Part shown: positions 8,657 through 17,460 of the stretch, in pieces
How positions within the stretch are numbered: position 1 is the stretch's first letter
How the letters are laid out: every line of letters starts with the position of its first letter
NCBI GenBank assembly: GCA_007751475.1
Contig: CP036434.1
Location: 930,001-994,000, forward strand
Direction of reading: 5' to 3'
Length of the DNA stretch: 64,000 nt
From: Saltatorellus ferox
GTDB taxonomy: Bacteria > Planctomycetota > UBA1135 > GCA-002686595
Made by a program: the position numbers and the translations under genes
The notes under the pieces: model-generated
Told to the model about the DNA's origin: nothing
Seen by the model: only the letters and a program-made list of their open reading frames with translations
The model's database searches: none

Positions 8657-10291
8657 ATGTTCATCCAACCACAGACTCTCCTCACGGGGCTCGTCCTCGC
8701 AGGAAGCCTCGCCCTCTCCAGCAGCGCCACGGTCTCAGCCCAGGCCCCGGCTGCCACCCAGCAGGACGAGGCGAGCGGCTCCGCCATGGCCACGACCGCC
8801 GCGAGCATCACGGCGGACATTCGCGCGGCCGAGGCCGAACTCACGGCATTGCGCGAGCGTGCGACCGCCGAGGTCCTGCCGCTCAGCGCCGAACTTCATC
8901 GCCTCGAGGCCGAGCTCCTCGTCGCCAACAAGGAGCTGACGGCGGCCACGCGCGACCAGGGCGACGCCGCCCAGCAGCTCGTCAACCTCACGAAGACGAT
9001 CCAGGAGCGCCGCGACGAGGCGGCCTACGCTTCTTCGCTCTTCTCCGAGTACGCTCGAAACTTCGAGTCTCGCCTGCACATCGCCGAGGTCCAGCGCTAC
9101 CGCGACGCGATCGACAGCGCCCAGCTCGCCGTCGAGAACAGCAACCTCACGCAGTCCGAGATCTTCGCGGCCCAGGCCGCGCTGCTCGACGTCTCGATCG
9201 AGCGCCTGAAGGAGCTCGGCTCCGGCGTCCGCTTCGATGGCACCGCCGTCGACGAGGAGGGCCTGGTCCGGGACGGCCAGTTCATTCTCCTGGGCCCGAC
9301 CGCGATCTTCCGCTCGAAGGACGGCGAGGCCGTTGGCACGGTCCAGCAGCGACTCGGGTCCCTGGAGCCGATCATCACCGCCTTCGGCGAAGAACCCGAT
9401 CGTCTGGCCGCGTCCGCCGTCGTCGCGAGCGGCGCGGGTCCGATGCCCTTCGACCCGTCGCTCGGCGACGCTCACAAGGTCGAGGCCACCAAGGAAACGC
9501 TGGTCGAGCACGTCCAGAAGGGGGGCGCGATCATCTATCCGATCCTTCTGATGGCCGCGCTCGCGCTTATCGTCGCGCTCTACAAATGGATGTCGCTACT
9601 GTTCGTCGCGAAGCCGTCGCGCAAGAAGTTCAGCGGGCTTCTCTCCGCGGTAGAGGAAGGCGACGAGGACAGCGCGAAGCGCCGGGCCAGCGAGCTTCGC
9701 GGGCCGGGTGGCAAGATGCTTCAGGCGGGCGTCGCGAACATCCGTCGCTCCCGCGATCTGATGGAAGAGGTGATGTACGAGAAGGTGCTCGTGACGAAGA
9801 ACCGGCTCCAGAAGGGGCTCCCGTTCATCGCCGTTTGCGCCGCGTCCGCGCCGCTCCTCGGGCTTCTCGGCACCGTGACCGGCATCATCAACACCTTCAA
9901 GCAGATCACGATCTTCGGATCGGGCGACGTCAAGCAGCTCTCCGGCGGCATCTCCGAGGCGCTCATCACGACGAAGTTCGGCCTGATCGTGGCGATCCCG
10001 TCGCTGCTCCTGCACGCGTACCTCTCGCGCAAGGCGCGCGGCGTCACGGCTCAGATGGAAGCCAGCGCGGTGCAGTTCGCCAACGAGGTCGCGCGCTCGG
10101 ACGAGTTCGGTGAGGGCGCGCCGGGAAGCCAGCGCGCGACCACCTCCGCCGGGATCCACGCCATGCTGGCGCCGGATCAGGACGCGGTTCGCAGCCAGGT
10201 CACCGAGATTCTGAACGAGATGCTGGGTGGGCAGAATGCACGCGCGGGTCAGTCCAGCGCGACGCCCACGAAGGCCAAGGTCAAGGCGTAG
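8657..10291 (+). CDS. TtpC-like MotA/TolQ/ExbB proton-channel protein with long periplasmic N-terminus
   Basis: 544 residues from ATG 8657, which opens a signal peptide cleaved near SAQA (about residue 29). Residues 45-130 are coiled coil, followed by a periplasmic domain. One membrane helix (IIYPILLMAALALIVALYKW, about 290-312) leads into a MotA/TolQ/ExbB domain with two more helices (PLLGLLGTVTGIINTF about 400; GGISEALITTKFGLIVAIPS about 430-455). Length and layout fit TtpC, the extra component of Vibrio TonB2 systems, rather than ordinary ExbB (about 240 residues). It probably couples the ExbB/ExbD motor to the outer-membrane side. Next gene starts 12 nt later. Confidence 0.9.
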   Translation: MFIQPQTLLTGLVLAGSLALSSSATVSAQAPAATQQDEASGSAMATTAASITADIRAAEAELTALRERATAEVLPLSAELHRLEAELLVANKELTAATRDQGDAAQQLVNLTKTIQERRDEAAYASSLFSEYARNFESRLHIAEVQRYRDAIDSAQLAVENSNLTQSEIFAAQAALLDVSIERLKELGSGVRFDGTAVDEEGLVRDGQFILLGPTAIFRSKDGEAVGTVQQRLGSLEPIITAFGEEPDRLAASAVVASGAGPMPFDPSLGDAHKVEATKETLVEHVQKGGAIIYPILLMAALALIVALYKWMSLLFVAKPSRKKFSGLLSAVEEGDEDSAKRRASELRGPGGKMLQAGVANIRRSRDLMEEVMYEKVLVTKNRLQKGLPFIAVCAASAPLLGLLGTVTGIINTFKQITIFGSGDVKQLSGGISEALITTKFGLIVAIPSLLLHAYLSRKARGVTAQMEASAVQFANEVARSDEFGEGAPGSQRATTSAGIHAMLAPDQDAVRSQVTEILNEMLGGQNARAGQSSATPTKAKVKA

Positions 10292-10303
10292 GGGAATCGG
10301 ACC

Positions 10304-11077
10304 ATGTCGATTTTCCAAGACCTCAGGGACTGGTGGTTCGCCCGAGCTGCCGAGACCGAGACGACCCTCTCGAAGGGCATCGATATCTGGACCCAGGGCG
10401 GCTGGGCGATGATCGCACTGTTCATCATCTCCCTCTTCATCTTCTTCATCGGCTTCCAGGTCTTCGTCCGTCTCCTGCGCAAGCGCACGGGCGGCGTCAG
10501 CGAGGCGACCTGGCGGCGCTGGATCCATGAGCCCCGGGACCGAAAGGGCGCGGTGGGCGACATCTTCGACGAGGTCGAGCACGTTCAGCGCGCGGACGGC
10601 AACTCCGTTCACGATGGGTTCGCCGAGGTGCGCACCCGTGAGATGGAGCCGTTCGCCCGCGATCTGCGCCTGATGAACATCGCGGTCGGCGCAGCGCCGC
10701 TCGTCGGCCTGCTCGGCACGGTCACTGGCATGCTCGCCACGTTCGACGCCATGTCCAACGGCGGCGGCGGCGACAAGACGATGTCGATGATCGCCAAGGG
10801 CATCTCGGAGGCCCTCTACACGACGGAGACCGGCCTGATGGTCGCGCTCCCCGGAGTCTTCCTTCACTACTACCTCTCCCGACGCTTCGAGAAGTTCAAG
10901 AAGTTCCTCGCCCACGCCGAGACGGTGTGGACCCAGGAAGCGCTTCTCACGAGTGAGACACGCGTCGAGGAGTCCAACCAGGGACTCGTGCGCGAACTCG
11001 CGATGCGGGAGATCAAGGAGCGCCTTCTCGCGCGCCTTCAGCACCAGCCAACCACTCAGCCCCAGCCGGGCGCCTGA
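10304..11077 (+). CDS. exbB: ExbB-type proton channel subunit
   Basis: 257 residues. Three membrane segments: GGWAMIALFIISLFIFFIGF (about 30-55), AAPLVGLLGTVTGMLATF (about 128-147) and GISEALYTTETGLMVALPGVF (about 166-188), the MotA/TolQ/ExbB signature. With ExbD it forms the inner-membrane proton channel that energises TonB. Compared with E. coli ExbB it has an extended N-terminal segment before the first helix. ATG 12 nt after the TtpC-like stop; ExbD starts 15 nt after its own stop. Confidence 0.93.
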   Translation: MSIFQDLRDWWFARAAETETTLSKGIDIWTQGGWAMIALFIISLFIFFIGFQVFVRLLRKRTGGVSEATWRRWIHEPRDRKGAVGDIFDEVEHVQRADGNSVHDGFAEVRTREMEPFARDLRLMNIAVGAAPLVGLLGTVTGMLATFDAMSNGGGGDKTMSMIAKGISEALYTTETGLMVALPGVFLHYYLSRRFEKFKKFLAHAETVWTQEALLTSETRVEESNQGLVRELAMREIKERLLARLQHQPTTQPQPGA

Positions 11078-11092
11078 CCAGCGAGGTCTACC

Positions 11093-11503
11093 ATGGGACG
11101 ATTCCGCGACTCCAGCGACGACGAGGTCGAAACGGCCATCGATATGTCGCCTCTCATCGACTGCGTGTTCATTCTGCTCATCTTCTTCATCGTGACGACG
11201 GTGTTCGTCGAGGAGACCGGCGTCGAGGTCGACAAGCCCCAGGCGGCCGCGTCCTCGAAGCTGGAGAGCAACAGCATCCTGATCGCGATCACCGAGAATG
11301 GCGACGTGATCTACGCCAAGCGCAACATCGGCGTGCGCGGAGTGGGCTCGCTCGTCAAGCGCATGCTCCAGGCCGAGCCGGAAACGCCGGTCATCGTGCA
11401 GGCGGACAAGGGCGCGAAGACGGGAACGCTCGTTCAGGTCGTGGGCGAGGCCAAGGCGGCCGGCGCTCTGAAGGTGAACATCGCGACCCAGATGGGGTCC
11501 TGA
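11093..11503 (+). CDS. exbD: ExbD/TolR-type biopolymer transport protein
   Basis: 136 residues: short cytoplasmic N-terminus, conserved IDMSPLIDCVFILLIFFIV membrane segment (about 17-38) with the essential proton-path Asp (D24 in PLIDC), then a periplasmic TolR-like domain (VIVQADKGAKTGTLVQVVGEAKAAG). Works with ExbB to turn the proton gradient into movement of TonB. Typical full length for the family and central in the operon. Confidence 0.95.
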   Translation: MGRFRDSSDDEVETAIDMSPLIDCVFILLIFFIVTTVFVEETGVEVDKPQAAASSKLESNSILIAITENGDVIYAKRNIGVRGVGSLVKRMLQAEPETPVIVQADKGAKTGTLVQVVGEAKAAGALKVNIATQMGS

Positions 11504-11522
11504 TCCACACGGGAAGATTGCC

Positions 11523-12194
11523 ATGGTCACCAAGTACGTCAAGGCCGGCGCCATCCACGTCACGCAGAACGCCTTCGCGATCAGCGCCTCCTTGGCGACG
11601 ACCGTGGGCCTCTTCATTCTCCTTCCGGTCATCAACGCGATTGCCGAGGGTGCTCGCGCCGACACCCTGGTGATCCCCGTGGAGTCCTCGGAGATTCCGC
11701 CACCGCCCGACGCGATCGAGGAAGAGGAGCCCGAGCCCGAAGAGCCCGAGGAGGAGGAGGAGCCGCCCGAACTCGAAGAAGAGTCCGAGCCGCTCGACCT
11801 CGCCCAGCTGGAGATGCTGATGTCCAGCGACTTCGGATCCGGTGGCGTCGGCGCGGTCGACTTCAAGATCGATCTCTCCAATGTGACCGGTGGGGGAGGC
11901 GTGGAAGGCCTCTTCGACATGTCCGAACTCGACGGCAAGCCGACGGCCATCGACCGGCCGCAGCCGAGCCTCAACGCCAAGGAGAAGAAGGCGACCCCCG
12001 GGCGCGTGGTCGTGATCTTCATCGTCGACTCCCGCGGCCGAGTGCAGAAGCCGAAGGTCCAGTCCTCTTCCGACCCCGCTCTCGAAGCCGCCGCCCTGCG
12101 CACGGTCAAGAAGTGGCGCTTCCAGCCGGGCACCCGGAAGGGCAAGGCCGTGTCCACCCGCTCCCGCCAGACGATCGATTTCCCCAAGCAGTGA
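11523..12194 (+). CDS. tonB: TonB energy-transducing protein
   Basis: 223 residues. One N-terminal membrane anchor (about 22-42), a spacer of alternating Glu and Pro (about 57-92), and a C-terminal TonB domain (about 145-223: GRVVVIFIVDSRGRVQKPKV, LEAAALRTVKKWRFQP). It spans the periplasm and pulls on the TonB box of the receptor. The spacer is strongly acidic rather than the Pro-Lys/Pro-Glu mix of E. coli TonB, which may matter for partner specificity. Its TGA overlaps the ATG of the next gene (ATGA), indicating translational coupling. Confidence 0.93.
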   Translation: MVTKYVKAGAIHVTQNAFAISASLATTVGLFILLPVINAIAEGARADTLVIPVESSEIPPPPDAIEEEEPEPEEPEEEEEPPELEEESEPLDLAQLEMLMSSDFGSGGVGAVDFKIDLSNVTGGGGVEGLFDMSELDGKPTAIDRPQPSLNAKEKKATPGRVVVIFIVDSRGRVQKPKVQSSSDPALEAAALRTVKKWRFQPGTRKGKAVSTRSRQTIDFPKQ

Positions 12195-13837
12195 TGACTC
12201 CCATGTCCAACCGAACCCTGAACAAGAAGACGTCCCTGGCCGTCGCCTGCTGGATGAGCCTCGCGGCGAGCTGCGCGCAGACCGCGCACCACGTGGAGGC
12301 CGTGGCCGTGTCATCCGCCGGTACGAACGCAGCCACGCTCGACTGGCCCGCTGAGGTCGAGGCCGCTGCCTCCGAGAGCTCAGTTGCTTCCGACACTTCC
12401 GAGGCTTCTGAGGCTTCTGAGGCTTCCGCACCACGCGCGCAAACGGTGGCACTCATGACCGCCGAGCCCGCTGCGGGGCAGCTCCGCACGCAGTCGGAGA
12501 ACGCAGGCATCCTCGACACCGCCTACTTCAAGACCCCTGAGTTCAAGCGCCGCTTCGCGAACAGCTTCCTCTCGGTGTCCGACGTCGAGCCTGGCGTCAC
12601 GCCCGAGGAGGCCGAAGAACTCCAGGAGATCATCGAGCTGATCCAGCAGGAGGGCAAGCGCGAGCGCGCCCTCACCAAGCTCCAGGGCGCGATCAACGAC
12701 ACGTCCAGCGCGAACTACCCTTACCTGATCGGTCAGATTCACCAGGGGGAAGAGCGCTACGACCTCGCGCTCGAGGCCTACCTGGACGCGGTCGATCGCA
12801 CGCCGACCTTCCGCCGCGCCTGGCAGCAGATCGCGCTGCTCTACTACCGCCGGGCGCTCGACGTCGACAACGAGAATCCTTCCGCGGACTACACCGAGTG
12901 CGCGCGCGCGTTCGCCCGGGCCATTTCGCTCGGACTGGTCGACGAGACGTCGTACGGAATGATGGCGGCGTCGCTCCTCAACAGCGATCACGTCCTCGCC
13001 GCGGAGACCGCGTTCCGGATGGCGATCATGATGGGGCCCGGCGAGAAGCAGTGGACGATGGGCCTGGCCCAGTGCTACTTCCGATCCAAGCGCTACGCCG
13101 AGGCCGTTGGCCTGCTCGACGACATGATCGCCGACGATCCGGACAACGCGACGCTCTGGATGTTCCAGGGCAACGCGTACCTCGGGCTCGATCAGCCGAG
13201 GAAGGCCGCGCGCGACTTCCAGGTCGTGGATCAGCTCGGCGGTGGGACCGGCGCCAGCACCAACATTCTCGCCGACATCTACGCCAACGACGGGCTCTTC
13301 GCCGAAGCGGTTCCTGTGTACCTGAAGGCGCTGGAGCTCGATGAGGCCGCGCTGCCCGATCGCGCCATCCGCGCGGCGAAGATGATGACCGGCCGCGGCG
13401 ACGTGGAGTCGGCGAAGACCCTGCTCGCGGGCGTGGAATCCCACTTCGGCGACGAGCTTCCCGACGAGACGGCCACAGAGGTGCTCAAGCTGCGCGCCAA
13501 GATCGCCGTCCGTGAGGGCCGCGGTGAGGACGAGATCGAAGTGCTGCGTCAGATCGTGGATCGCAACCCGCTGGATGGGGACGGGCTCATCCTGCTGGCC
13601 GACGCCCTTTCACGGAACGACAAGATCGACGAGGCGCTCCAGATGCTGGAGACAGCGGCGTCCATCGAGAGCTTCGAGGCCGAGGCCAAGCTCCAGCATG
13701 CCCGCGTTCTCGTGCAGCAGAAGCGTTTCGCAGAGGCGATTCCGCTCCTCAAGTCGTCGCTCCAGCTGAACGACAAGGAGTCGGTCCAGCAGTACTTGGA
13801 GAGCGTCGAGAAGGCCGCGCGGACGGCAGCCAAGTAG
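12194..13837 (+). CDS. TPR-repeat lipoprotein/periplasmic protein of TonB operon
   Basis: 547 residues from the ATG that overlaps the tonB stop at 12194. N-terminal basic and hydrophobic segment with Cys after small residues (LAVAC, C19; SLAASC, C27), so probably a lipoprotein or exported. Residues about 45-75 are low complexity, built on a 9-nt tandem repeat GAGGCTTCT (12401-12427, giving SEA). From about 170 to the end lie many tetratricopeptide repeats (for example YDLALEAYLDAVDRTPTFRRAWQQI, DNATLWMFQGNAYLGLDQPRKA). TPR proteins end equivalent TonB2 operons in Vibrio, where they assist the complex. Last gene of the operon, followed by a clear terminator. Confidence 0.88.
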   Translation: MTPMSNRTLNKKTSLAVACWMSLAASCAQTAHHVEAVAVSSAGTNAATLDWPAEVEAAASESSVASDTSEASEASEASAPRAQTVALMTAEPAAGQLRTQSENAGILDTAYFKTPEFKRRFANSFLSVSDVEPGVTPEEAEELQEIIELIQQEGKRERALTKLQGAINDTSSANYPYLIGQIHQGEERYDLALEAYLDAVDRTPTFRRAWQQIALLYYRRALDVDNENPSADYTECARAFARAISLGLVDETSYGMMAASLLNSDHVLAAETAFRMAIMMGPGEKQWTMGLAQCYFRSKRYAEAVGLLDDMIADDPDNATLWMFQGNAYLGLDQPRKAARDFQVVDQLGGGTGASTNILADIYANDGLFAEAVPVYLKALELDEAALPDRAIRAAKMMTGRGDVESAKTLLAGVESHFGDELPDETATEVLKLRAKIAVREGRGEDEIEVLRQIVDRNPLDGDGLILLADALSRNDKIDEALQMLETAASIESFEAEAKLQHARVLVQQKRFAEAIPLLKSSLQLNDKESVQQYLESVEKAARTAAK

Positions 13838-13874
13838 CCCTCCAATCCCATTCGACCCCCCGTGGTCGACCGAA

Positions 13875-13910
13875 GGCGCGCGTGTCCACCGAACACGCGC
13901 GCCTTTCTTC
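13875..13910 (+). terminator. Terminator of TonB operon
   Basis: Perfect 11-bp GC-rich stem GGCGCGCGTGT (13875-13885) / ACACGCGCGCC (13893-13903), seven-base loop, then TTTCTTC. It closes the operon 37 nt after the TPR gene stop. Confidence 0.9.
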
Positions 13911-14005
13911 GTCTGAGACGATTTTTCGAGCGCCGATCACGCTGTCGAACCGCGCTCACGGCGTCGAGACCAGGCCTAAACGCACGGTTCGAACGCTCTT
14001 GATCG

Positions 14006-14067
14006 GGGCTTGATGCTCGGGCCGCGGGAGAGCCCTAACTTCCCGGCGTCGAAAGGGCATCGAGCCC
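14006..14067 (+). promoter_or_regulatory. Structured element before beta-helix gene
   Basis: Stem GGGCTTGATGC (14006-14016) / GCATCGAGCCC (14057-14067), 11 pairs with one G-T wobble, enclosing a second interrupted stem (GC..CGGGA near 14021-14029 / TCCCGGC 14041-14047). It lies 58 nt before the beta-helix start and downstream of the operon terminator, so probably in that gene's 5' leader. No T tract follows. Confidence 0.45.
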
Positions 14068-14125
14068 GCGCGGAACGTCTCCGCTCTCGGCGCATCTCAC
14101 CACCCAAAAGCTTCGACTCCTTCCT

Positions 14126-16033
14126 GTGAAGAACCTTCTCACCACCCTCCTCGTGGGCGCCACCGCCACGGCCTCGGCCTCCGCCGCCGAGATCTTCGTG
14201 ACCGCCAACATCTCGACGTCCACCACGTGGACCGCCGACAACGTCTACAACCTCCAGCAGCAGATCTACGTGCTGCCGGGCGCCACTCTCACGATCGAGC
14301 CGGGCACCCGCATCGCCAGCACCGCTGGCCTCGGCGGCAGCCTCGCCGTCGCGCGCGGCGCGCAGATCTTCGCCCTCGGCGAGAACGGCGCTCCGATCGT
14401 CTTCACCTCCACAGCCGACAACGGCACCTGGCGCGAAGCCGCTAACGAGTGGGGCAACCTCACGATCATGGGCTCGGGCTACGTTTCCGAGAACGCGATC
14501 CCGACGAACAGCGCCGTTCCGAGCGCGTCGAACTTCGCCAACATGGAAGGCCTTCAGCCGCCCGCGGGCAGCACGATCGGTCAGTACGGCGGCGGCAACG
14601 ACAACGACGACAGCGGCACGATCCGCTACACGAGCTTCCGCTTCGGCGGTCGCGTGATCGGCCTCGGCAACGAGCTGAACGGCCTCTCGCTGGGTGGTAT
14701 CGGTCGCGGCACCGACATCCACCACATCGAGATCATGAACAACGTCGACGACGGCATCGAGATCTGGGGTGGCACGGTCAACCTGAAGTACTTCTCCATC
14801 TGGAACATCGGCGATGACAGCCTCGACGTCGACCAGGGATGGCGCGGTAAAGCGCAGTTCGGCCTGATCGTCCAGGGCTACAGCCTCGACGCGAGCCAGG
14901 GCTCGGGCGTCGGCGACAACGCCATCGAGATGGACGGCGCCGAGGACTCCAACTGGCAGCCGGTCACGACCGCTTCGATCCGCAACATGACCGTGATCGG
15001 TCAGCCCCTCGACGGCGACGGCCTCACGGCCTGGCGCGACGGTGCTCGCGTTCAGTTTCACAACTCGATCTTCATGGACGGCGGCGAGCAGGTCGTTCGC
15101 CCGGACGGTGACGACGGCGACGGCGCTTCGGGCTACGGCTTCGGCGGCACGCTGACCTTCGCCCAGGTCTGGAACACGCCCTATACGAGCCTCTCGACGG
15201 TGAACGCCCCTGCCAACCAGGCCGCGTTCTACCAGTCCCAGGTCTCCGGCAACCTCGCCGAGATCAAGAGCAGCGTCTTCTACCGCAACCTGGCTTCGAA
15301 TGCCTACACCGAGGCGAACGCCCGCGGTGTCTTCGCGGCTGCGAACAACAACATCCAGACGACGAGCTTCCCGATCGCCAGCATCACGCGTCTCGCTCCC
15401 GTCGTCAAAGGCGGCAAGCAGATGCTCCAGGTCGTCGGTCTCGACCCGACGCCGATCAACGCCGCTCTCACCGCGGGCACGAACGCCCCGAACGACGGCT
15501 TCTTCTCGCCCGCGACCTACCGCGGTGCTTTCTCGCCCGCGACCCAGAACAACTGGCTCGCCGGCTGGTCCGCTTCGGCCGAGTTCGGCTTCATCACCGG
15601 TGACGACATCGGCACGAGCTACTGCCAGGCCAACGCCAACTCCACCGGCGTCGCCGCGGAGATCCGCGCTGCGGGCAGCACCTCGGTCGCTGCCAACAAC
15701 GTGACCCTCGAGGCGAGCGGCATCCGCCCGCTGTCCTTCGGCTTCTTCGTGACCAGCCTCGGTCAGGGCTTCGTCGCCAACCCGGCCGGTAGCGCCGGCA
15801 ACCTCTGCCTGAGCGGCGCCATCGGCCGCTACGTCGGCGGTGGCCAGATCCAGCAGGCTGACCTCAACGGCGTCTTCAGCCTCGGCATCAACCTCGCCTC
15901 GATCCCGCAGCCGCTCGGCGCCGTGTCGGCGACCGCCGGTCAGGTCTGGAACTTCCAGGCATGGTTCCGTGACTCCGTGGGCGGCCAGGCCGTCTCGAAC
16001 TTCACGAACGGCGTCTCGATCGAGTTCAACTGA
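14126..16033 (+). CDS. Secreted parallel beta-helix protein with NSTG C-terminal domain
   Basis: 635 residues, GTG start, signal peptide cleaved near SASAA (about residue 20). Residues 25-100 carry the motif WTADNVYNLQQQIYVLPGATLTIEPGTRI, a hallmark of right-handed beta-helix surface proteins often annotated as lipoproteins and found near TonB-dependent receptors. Middle region: repeated short strands, Asp/Gly/Asn-rich. The last 135 residues are the shared domain of this window (SYCQANANSTG, NLCLSGAIGRY, WNFQAWFRDSVGG). Its position directly after the TonB operon and the family's known association suggest a surface partner of that receptor. It has its own leader and lies beyond a terminator, so is transcribed separately. 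Confidence 0.82.
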   Translation: MKNLLTTLLVGATATASASAAEIFVTANISTSTTWTADNVYNLQQQIYVLPGATLTIEPGTRIASTAGLGGSLAVARGAQIFALGENGAPIVFTSTADNGTWREAANEWGNLTIMGSGYVSENAIPTNSAVPSASNFANMEGLQPPAGSTIGQYGGGNDNDDSGTIRYTSFRFGGRVIGLGNELNGLSLGGIGRGTDIHHIEIMNNVDDGIEIWGGTVNLKYFSIWNIGDDSLDVDQGWRGKAQFGLIVQGYSLDASQGSGVGDNAIEMDGAEDSNWQPVTTASIRNMTVIGQPLDGDGLTAWRDGARVQFHNSIFMDGGEQVVRPDGDDGDGASGYGFGGTLTFAQVWNTPYTSLSTVNAPANQAAFYQSQVSGNLAEIKSSVFYRNLASNAYTEANARGVFAAANNNIQTTSFPIASITRLAPVVKGGKQMLQVVGLDPTPINAALTAGTNAPNDGFFSPATYRGAFSPATQNNWLAGWSASAEFGFITGDDIGTSYCQANANSTGVAAEIRAAGSTSVAANNVTLEASGIRPLSFGFFVTSLGQGFVANPAGSAGNLCLSGAIGRYVGGGQIQQADLNGVFSLGINLASIPQPLGAVSATAGQVWNFQAWFRDSVGGQAVSNFTNGVSIEFN

Positions 16034-16044
16034 TCGATTGCCAC

Positions 16045-16125
16045 ACCTCGTCCCGGTCTTTGGACCGTGGACGAGGTCTGATCTCACAGGACGGCCCGCT
16101 CATCCGTAAAGATGGCGGGCCGTCC
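16045..16125 (+). terminator. Two consecutive hairpins after beta-helix gene
   Basis: First hairpin: CCTCGTCC (16045-16052) / GGACGAGG (16068-16075) continued by CGGTC/GACCG. Second: perfect 11-bp stem GGACGGCCCGC (16089-16099) / GCGGGCCGTCC (16115-16125) with a 15-base loop. T tract is weak, so termination strength is uncertain. Confidence 0.6.
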
Positions 16126-16181
16126 TATCATGTCGCCCTTCCCCGCGCTGCCCCAGGTATCCTCGGTAACCGGACTCATCG

Positions 16182-17456
16182 ATGCTGTTCACCCCTTCCC
16201 TCTGGCTCACTCTCCTCGCTTCGTTCCCCTCGCCCGGCCTCACCTGCGCGCAAGGTGAACCAGGGGCCTCCGCGGCGCCGGTGACGGCGCAGGCGAGCGG
16301 AGGAACTCCGCTCGAACTCGCCTTCGAGGCCGTGTCCAGGATGCCGCTGCGTCCGCACGTGAAGACGCGTTCGCGTCTCCAGGCGGACCTCGTGCAGGCA
16401 GCGCTGGACACCGGACGTCTCAAGGAGGCGATGGCGTGGACACAGCGCATCGACAACTGGCGGCGAGGACTCGCCCTGGCGCACATGGCGGTTCACCAGG
16501 CGCAGAGATCGGACGAGGAGACCGCTCGGAAGGCGATTCAGGCGGCCGAGGAGTTCGAGGCCGCGATCCTCGCGGAGGAGGATCAGGGCTGGCGCCGCGA
16601 TCGCGTGCGGGTCCGGATTGCCGAGGCGTACGCTCTCCTCGGCGACACGGCGAAGGCCGCTTCGATCCAGGCGACCGCCACGCCGTCGGAGAGCGGCCGG
16701 CTCGCTGCCATGGCCGTCCGCACGGTCGATGATGCCGACACCGCGGCGCAGATGGAGACGCTGACGACGATCGCGAAGACCGGCGATCTCGAGCAGATCC
16801 GGTACGCGCTCCTGGCGATGGGGGAGTTCTACGGGCGGGCGCTGGAGAAGCCGTCCCAGGAAGACGCAGCGGAAGGGGCGTCCGATCTTCTCGACGCTGA
16901 TGGTATCGAGGAGCGTATCCGCGCTGCCTGGACCGAGCTTCCGATCGAGCCGCGGATCGACATCGTGAGCCGGCTCGTCGACTTCGACATCGCGGCGGCT
17001 TCCGCGGACGCGCCGTCCGAGCGTGCTCTTGCGCATGCGCGGGAGGTCGCTCAGCTCGTGGGAGAGAACCGCTGGAACCCCGAACAGGGCATCGCGCTCC
17101 GCGCTCGCGCTGCCGTTCTGCTCCAGCGTGCCGGTGATTCGAAGGCGGCCCGCGCCCAGGCGAACGACGCGCTCGCGCTCTACGACACCTCGCGCGATGG
17201 CATCGTTAACATCTTCCGAGGGGAAGCGCTGCGTCCGCTGGCCGAGGCGTTCGTCGCGCTCGGCGACAGCTCGACGGCCAGCGTCGTGTACGAGCGCGCC
17301 CTGAAGGAAGCGCTGGAGAATCCGAACTCGAGGCCGCGCGCGACCGATCTCGCGATGACCGCGATCTCGGCGACGACGGCTCCGGGCTATCGGATGCCGA
17401 AGTCGCTGGCCAAGGCGTTTCGGGAGACGGCCAAGGCGATCGGCGATCCCTGGTAG
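16182..17456 (+). CDS. Exported TPR-like helical repeat protein
   Basis: 424 residues from ATG 16182. Hydrophobic signal segment to about residue 24 (LTCAQGEPG), then an Ala-rich linker and helical repeats of TPR type (RLKEAMAWTQRIDNWRRGLALAHMA, DRVRVRIAEAYALLGDTAKAASIQA, ALRPLAEAFVALGDSSTASVVYERA). No catalytic residues. Such repeats make protein-protein contacts; the partner is unknown. Stop lies only four bases from the convergent gene on the other strand. Confidence 0.7.
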   Translation: MLFTPSLWLTLLASFPSPGLTCAQGEPGASAAPVTAQASGGTPLELAFEAVSRMPLRPHVKTRSRLQADLVQAALDTGRLKEAMAWTQRIDNWRRGLALAHMAVHQAQRSDEETARKAIQAAEEFEAAILAEEDQGWRRDRVRVRIAEAYALLGDTAKAASIQATATPSESGRLAAMAVRTVDDADTAAQMETLTTIAKTGDLEQIRYALLAMGEFYGRALEKPSQEDAAEGASDLLDADGIEERIRAAWTELPIEPRIDIVSRLVDFDIAAASADAPSERALAHAREVAQLVGENRWNPEQGIALRARAAVLLQRAGDSKAARAQANDALALYDTSRDGIVNIFRGEALRPLAEAFVALGDSSTASVVYERALKEALENPNSRPRATDLAMTAISATTAPGYRMPKSLAKAFRETAKAIGDPW

Positions 17457-17460
17457 GGGA

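Noticed and set aside
12401..12427. GAGGCTTCT triplicate as a possible regulatory repeat
   Set aside because: In-frame coding repeat (SEA) in the TPR protein linker.
13985..14000. GGTTCGAAC, resembling a tRNA T-loop
   Set aside because: No acceptor, D or anticodon stems fit around it.
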